From Mesotaenium endlicherianum (Eukaryota > Streptophyta > Zygnematophyceae > Zygnematales > Mesotaeniaceae): DNA of 23,970 nt. The position numbers and the translations under genes were made by a program. The stretch spans positions 1 to 23,970 of the forward strand of contig WELA01010114.1 of the NCBI GenBank assembly GCA_009602735.1, written 5' to 3'. This document shows, piece by piece, positions 19,025 to 23,970 of the stretch. The stretch's first letter is position 1. Every line of letters starts with the position of its first letter. The notes below the pieces were generated by a model. It was not told where the DNA came from and searched no databases. It was given only the letters and a program-made list of their open reading frames with translations.

Positions 19025-21697
19025 ATGAGCCTTTCCATGAGGACTATAATGTGGGGAAGAGGGGCACCCTTATGGCGCAAGCAGCTTTGTCTCGCTTTTG
19101 CAACCCTGAGCGTCTCGTTTCTCCTTCTTTTGCCAGGAATAGAAGCGGAAGCACTGTATACAGGCACAGACGTGATAGAGCTTACCCCGTCGTCCTTCAA
19201 GTCTAAGGTTCTCGAGGACAACAATATTTGGATGGTGGAGTTCTATGCACCTTGGTGTGGTCATTGTCAAAGGTACTGCTTTGTTGCTCGGTGTGAATGT
19301 CAGTGCTTCTGGAGAAATTTCCAGGAGCTCAAGCGTTCCTGGAGGAATTGAGGCGCCCTATAGTTGGTATTTTAGGTGAATCTATAGCTCGTTACTAGAT
19401 ATCAAGACATACTTGATAAAGTGGCTGTATGCAGCTCTTTTGGTGTACCTTAAGCTGGGCACCAAACTTGTTCGTCCCTTTTCTTAATATGCTTTTTTGG
19501 CGAGTGGGTCCAGGCTGAAGCCAGACTATATAAAAGCTGCAACCTCCACCAAGGTCAGACCTTCTCCTGCTTCCAGTTTCATTTCCTTATGACAGAAGTA
19601 CGGTCATGTGGTACTTATTGGGTGAGGCAGGGGTCATTTCTGACAGTAGTGACCCAAACAAAAGCAACATTGTTGACTTTTACGTCTTAGCTCTTTGACA
19701 GTGAGTCAACCCTTGCAGAGACGAGGGGCGATTGGTGACAAGCTTAAAGGAAGGCTGATACACAAAACATGTGACTATGCATGGGCTCGGGAGTAGCAGG
19801 GCATTGTCCGATTTGGAGCTGTCAACTGCGATGACCACCAGTCAGTTGCTTCTCAATATGGAGTAAAAGGATTCCCTACCCTCAAAATATTTGCAAGCAA
19901 CAAGAAGAAACCGGAAGACGTAAGTATTCGGCTACATATGCACGAGGGCTTAAGTTTAGAAGTCAGTCAACCACATTTGTTGCGACGACCAGAGCATCCT
20001 CTCTATTGTTGATCGTGTGAACTTTTCTGCATTTTGTGGCAGACGATGTGGCCCAAGTGTACTACATGCTGTTCATATGTGATGTGCTAAAATAGATGCC
20101 GTGCTAAACAGACAAGGTGTTTATGGACCAGTTCTGTAGTTGAAGGGTTAGTAATGGGCGCAAGGACAATGTCCTTTCGCTGCTGCCACTTGTCCGTAAC
20201 TGCCTGCATGCTAGGCTGCCATGCACGTCCTGTGCGTGATGCCTGCTGCTGCTCAGTAATCAGAATCAACCCGTTTGAAGACAGTATTGATTTTCCCGGT
20301 TGACCCTCCCTGTTATCTCAGAGTGAAAACAAATATCATGGAATTATGTATAGTCTGCCCTCTGACCTGCGATTGGACACCTTCTGCAACAACTTCATCA
20401 CTTTTTTGTAAAGGGCCTGTAATCTCCAAGGGGGGGATGGGTGTGGAGCAGTATATGGGAGGGCGAACGTCCAAGGCCATGTCGGACGCACTCATCTCCA
20501 AGCTGCCCAATATGGTGACACCTGTCACCTCCAAGAACCACAACACGTTCATCGAGGGCCAGAAGGAGATGCCGCGGGTGCTGCTGTTCACGGCCAAGAG
20601 CACCACTGCTGCGCTGTACAAGTCGCTGGCGCTGCAGCTCAAGGCGCGAATGGCCTTGGGAGAAGTCAGGGCTAAGAGAGAGTCCTCCCTTCTCACGGCC
20701 TACAACGTCTCCGACTCGCAGCTGCCCCGACTCGTCGTCATTCCCGTCGGAGAAGGAGCGGGAGGCGAGCATCAGGTGTACGAGGGCGAGCTGAAGTACA
20801 AGGGCTTGGCGCAATTCCTGAAGAAGGTGCGCCTGCTGCTAGCTCTTGCTCTGTTTCCAAGGCTCACGCCTGGCAGCTTCTTGCCGCAAAACTGCGTCCT
20901 GATTCTTCTGCTTTGGCTGAGCTTTTGTTATACGCATCAGGTTGCATGCCCTCGCAGCTCATCGACTTTCTTCTATCTGTTGGCTAAAATGGCTTGCTCA
21001 CCCTCTGAACTTGCAGCAGTATTTCTAACTTTTTGCTTTTACAGTATGCACTGCCAAAGCCCAACAAGGAGGACAAAGGGGGTGCAAAGGCGAACAAGAC
21101 AAGGCAGGCTGATGTTCCAAAGGTGCAGCCAGAGCCGAGAGAAAACAAGAAGCTCCTCCATCACATCACCAATCAACAGGAGCTGGCGCCTCTATGTGGT
21201 CAGACTGCTCGGTTCTGCGTGCTGGCATTTCTGCCCAGCATGGACCATCTCGAGGTGCTTCTCTCTGTCTCTGGTTTTTTTCTGAGCATGTATGACATGC
21301 TGCTGCTGCATTCATTTTGCTTGTAGTGTCAGTCTATGATCCTGCTGACAACTGAGTGAAATGAGGGAGATTGTCCCTGAGTGGCCTGACTTGACTCGAG
21401 GCGTGAACGACGTTCTTGTTTGCGCAGCTGCCGCAAGTAGCGGAGACAGCGGCCCGCTACTCTAAGGATCCATTCACATTCGCATGGCTTGAACACCCCA
21501 AGTTCAGAGCTCTCAGTGAGCTGCTTGCAGTATCTGATGCTCCCAGTGTTACCATAATCAACTGCAAACGGCGAAAGTTTGTGACTGTTGAGGGCATCTC
21601 TGCTGACCTGCCGGCGTACCTTGATAGGGCTATAGGTGGAGACCTTCTCTTTCCATCGTCGCTTCCTACTGATTGGCTTCAAGTCATGGACACGTAG
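19025..21697 (+). CDS. Protein disulfide isomerase, PDIA6-like
   Basis: Six exons, 19025-19272, 19514-19553, 19800-19919, 20452-20826, 21045-21254 and 21428-21697, give 420 residues in one frame. A hydrophobic signal peptide (about 1-43, ending IEAEA) is followed by a catalytic thioredoxin domain with WCGHC at 77-81 and the cis-proline loop GFPT near 120-123. Such enzymes form and rearrange disulfides in newly secreted proteins in the ER lumen. A second thioredoxin-like segment (about 137-261) has no CxxC. A lysine/proline-rich linker (about 265-297) leads to a C-terminal thioredoxin-like domain resembling the b domain of PDIA6. The C-terminus is DWLQVMDT, with no KDEL-type retention signal. 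Exon 2 is only 40 bases and supplies the segment just after the active site. The family call is firm. The closest subfamily is less certain. Confidence 0.93.
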
Positions 21698-21927
21698 CTG
21701 CCCACCGGGCTCCTACAATAATCATTGAATCTTATTCTTAGCTTAAATTGGTGTATGCATGTGGAGGATTGTATGTGCATAAATTGTTGACACCTATCCA
21801 ATGTGCTGATCCTCGTGTTACAACTGTTATGGAAGTGGGCGTAGCCGTAACAAGAATTTATCAAAATGTGTGAAACGTATACCCAAAATCTTCTTTAATT
21901 GCAGGGATTGCTGATGCAGTTTGATGA
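21698..21927. other. Short tail-to-tail gap between PDI and NSF
   Basis: Only 230 bases separate the two stop codons, so the 3' untranslated regions of the converging genes probably meet or overlap. It contains no gene. I did not find a TGTAA signal for PDI here on the plus strand. Confidence 0.6.
21818..21822 (-). terminator. Candidate TGTAA poly(A) signal, NSF
   Basis: TTACA on the plus strand gives minus-strand TGTAA about 106 bases after the NSF stop, a plausible position. Confidence 0.5.
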
Positions 21928-23769
<1,842 letters not shown>

Positions 23770-23970
23770 CTGCACAGCCCCCCACTCCCCCCCGCATGTG
23801 CGCATACATAGGTCCATTTATGAGCGCCCAGTTGTCCTGGTACAAGCAACTTTGGGCAACGGACGTTGCATATGCACGAGGGAGAGAGGAACGTGAGCGG
23901 AGAAGCTCCACGTGAGAGAAGAGCAGTGCCCGTGGGAGACGGAGGAGAAGAAAGGAGGGGGGGGGGGGGG
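23770..23970. other. NSF intron sequence and terminal G run
   Basis: Upstream of the first visible NSF exon the minus strand is pyrimidine-rich, as expected of an intron 3' end, and I see no further exon. The plus strand is purine-rich and ends in a run of 14 G (23957-23970), which reaches the window edge. Confidence 0.55.

Noticed and set aside
20275..20451. Open frame continuous with PDI exon 4 on its 5' side
   Set aside because: The joined frame from exon 3 (GT at 19920) to the AG at 20450-20451 gives the conserved thioredoxin-domain sequence. The upstream stretch is open intron.

Overview
This window is the left end of a eukaryotic chromosome or contig. It opens with eleven plant-type telomere units (CCCTAAA on this strand, one of them degenerate) and then enters single-copy sequence carrying six intron-rich nuclear genes. 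The repeat type, the spliced GC-rich coding sequence, the pentamer TGTAA downstream of five of the six stop codons, and plant-like protein variants (NSF D2 domain, CLPTM1) point to a chlorophyte green alga, perhaps a trebouxiophyte of moderate GC content. The genus is a guess. I built the exon models by hand from GT/AG boundaries, reading-frame continuity and recognised family motifs. Every model keeps one frame from its first exon to its stop.

Layout. Bases 1-78 are the telomere. Bases 79-3111 are subtelomeric, with no gene I recognise but with three repeat blocks: a pyrimidine-rich tract near 1013-1088, an AT-rich array of about 32-bp period at 1932-2100, and a degenerate minisatellite of about 23 bp at 2113-2345. 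The genes alternate strands: (1) plus, 3112-8723, a secreted KP-43/TagA-type subtilisin-like protease in 17 exons; (2) minus, 9399-11379, an MnmM/YtqB-type tRNA methyltransferase; (3) plus, 12304-12689, Sec61 gamma; (4) minus, 13913-18306, a CLPTM1-family multispanning ER membrane protein in 12 exons; (5) plus, 19025-21697, a PDIA6-like protein disulfide isomerase in 6 exons; (6) minus, 21928 to beyond the window, NSF, of which only the D2 ATPase half is present.

How they relate. Genes 3-6 all belong to the ER and secretory pathway: translocation channel, ER membrane protein, oxidative folding and SNARE disassembly. Gene 1 has a signal peptide and a possible lipid-anchor tail, so its product should pass through that pathway. 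The methyltransferase is the outlier and probably acts in an organelle. No shared transcription unit is implied: the genes form three tail-to-tail pairs, with head-to-head gaps of 924 bp and 718 bp.

I found no convincing RNA gene, complete transposon, CRISPR array or clearly new system. The most unusual items are the protease architecture with its cysteine clusters and C-terminal tail, the PDI with one active site and no ER-retention signal, and the subtelomeric periodic repeats.
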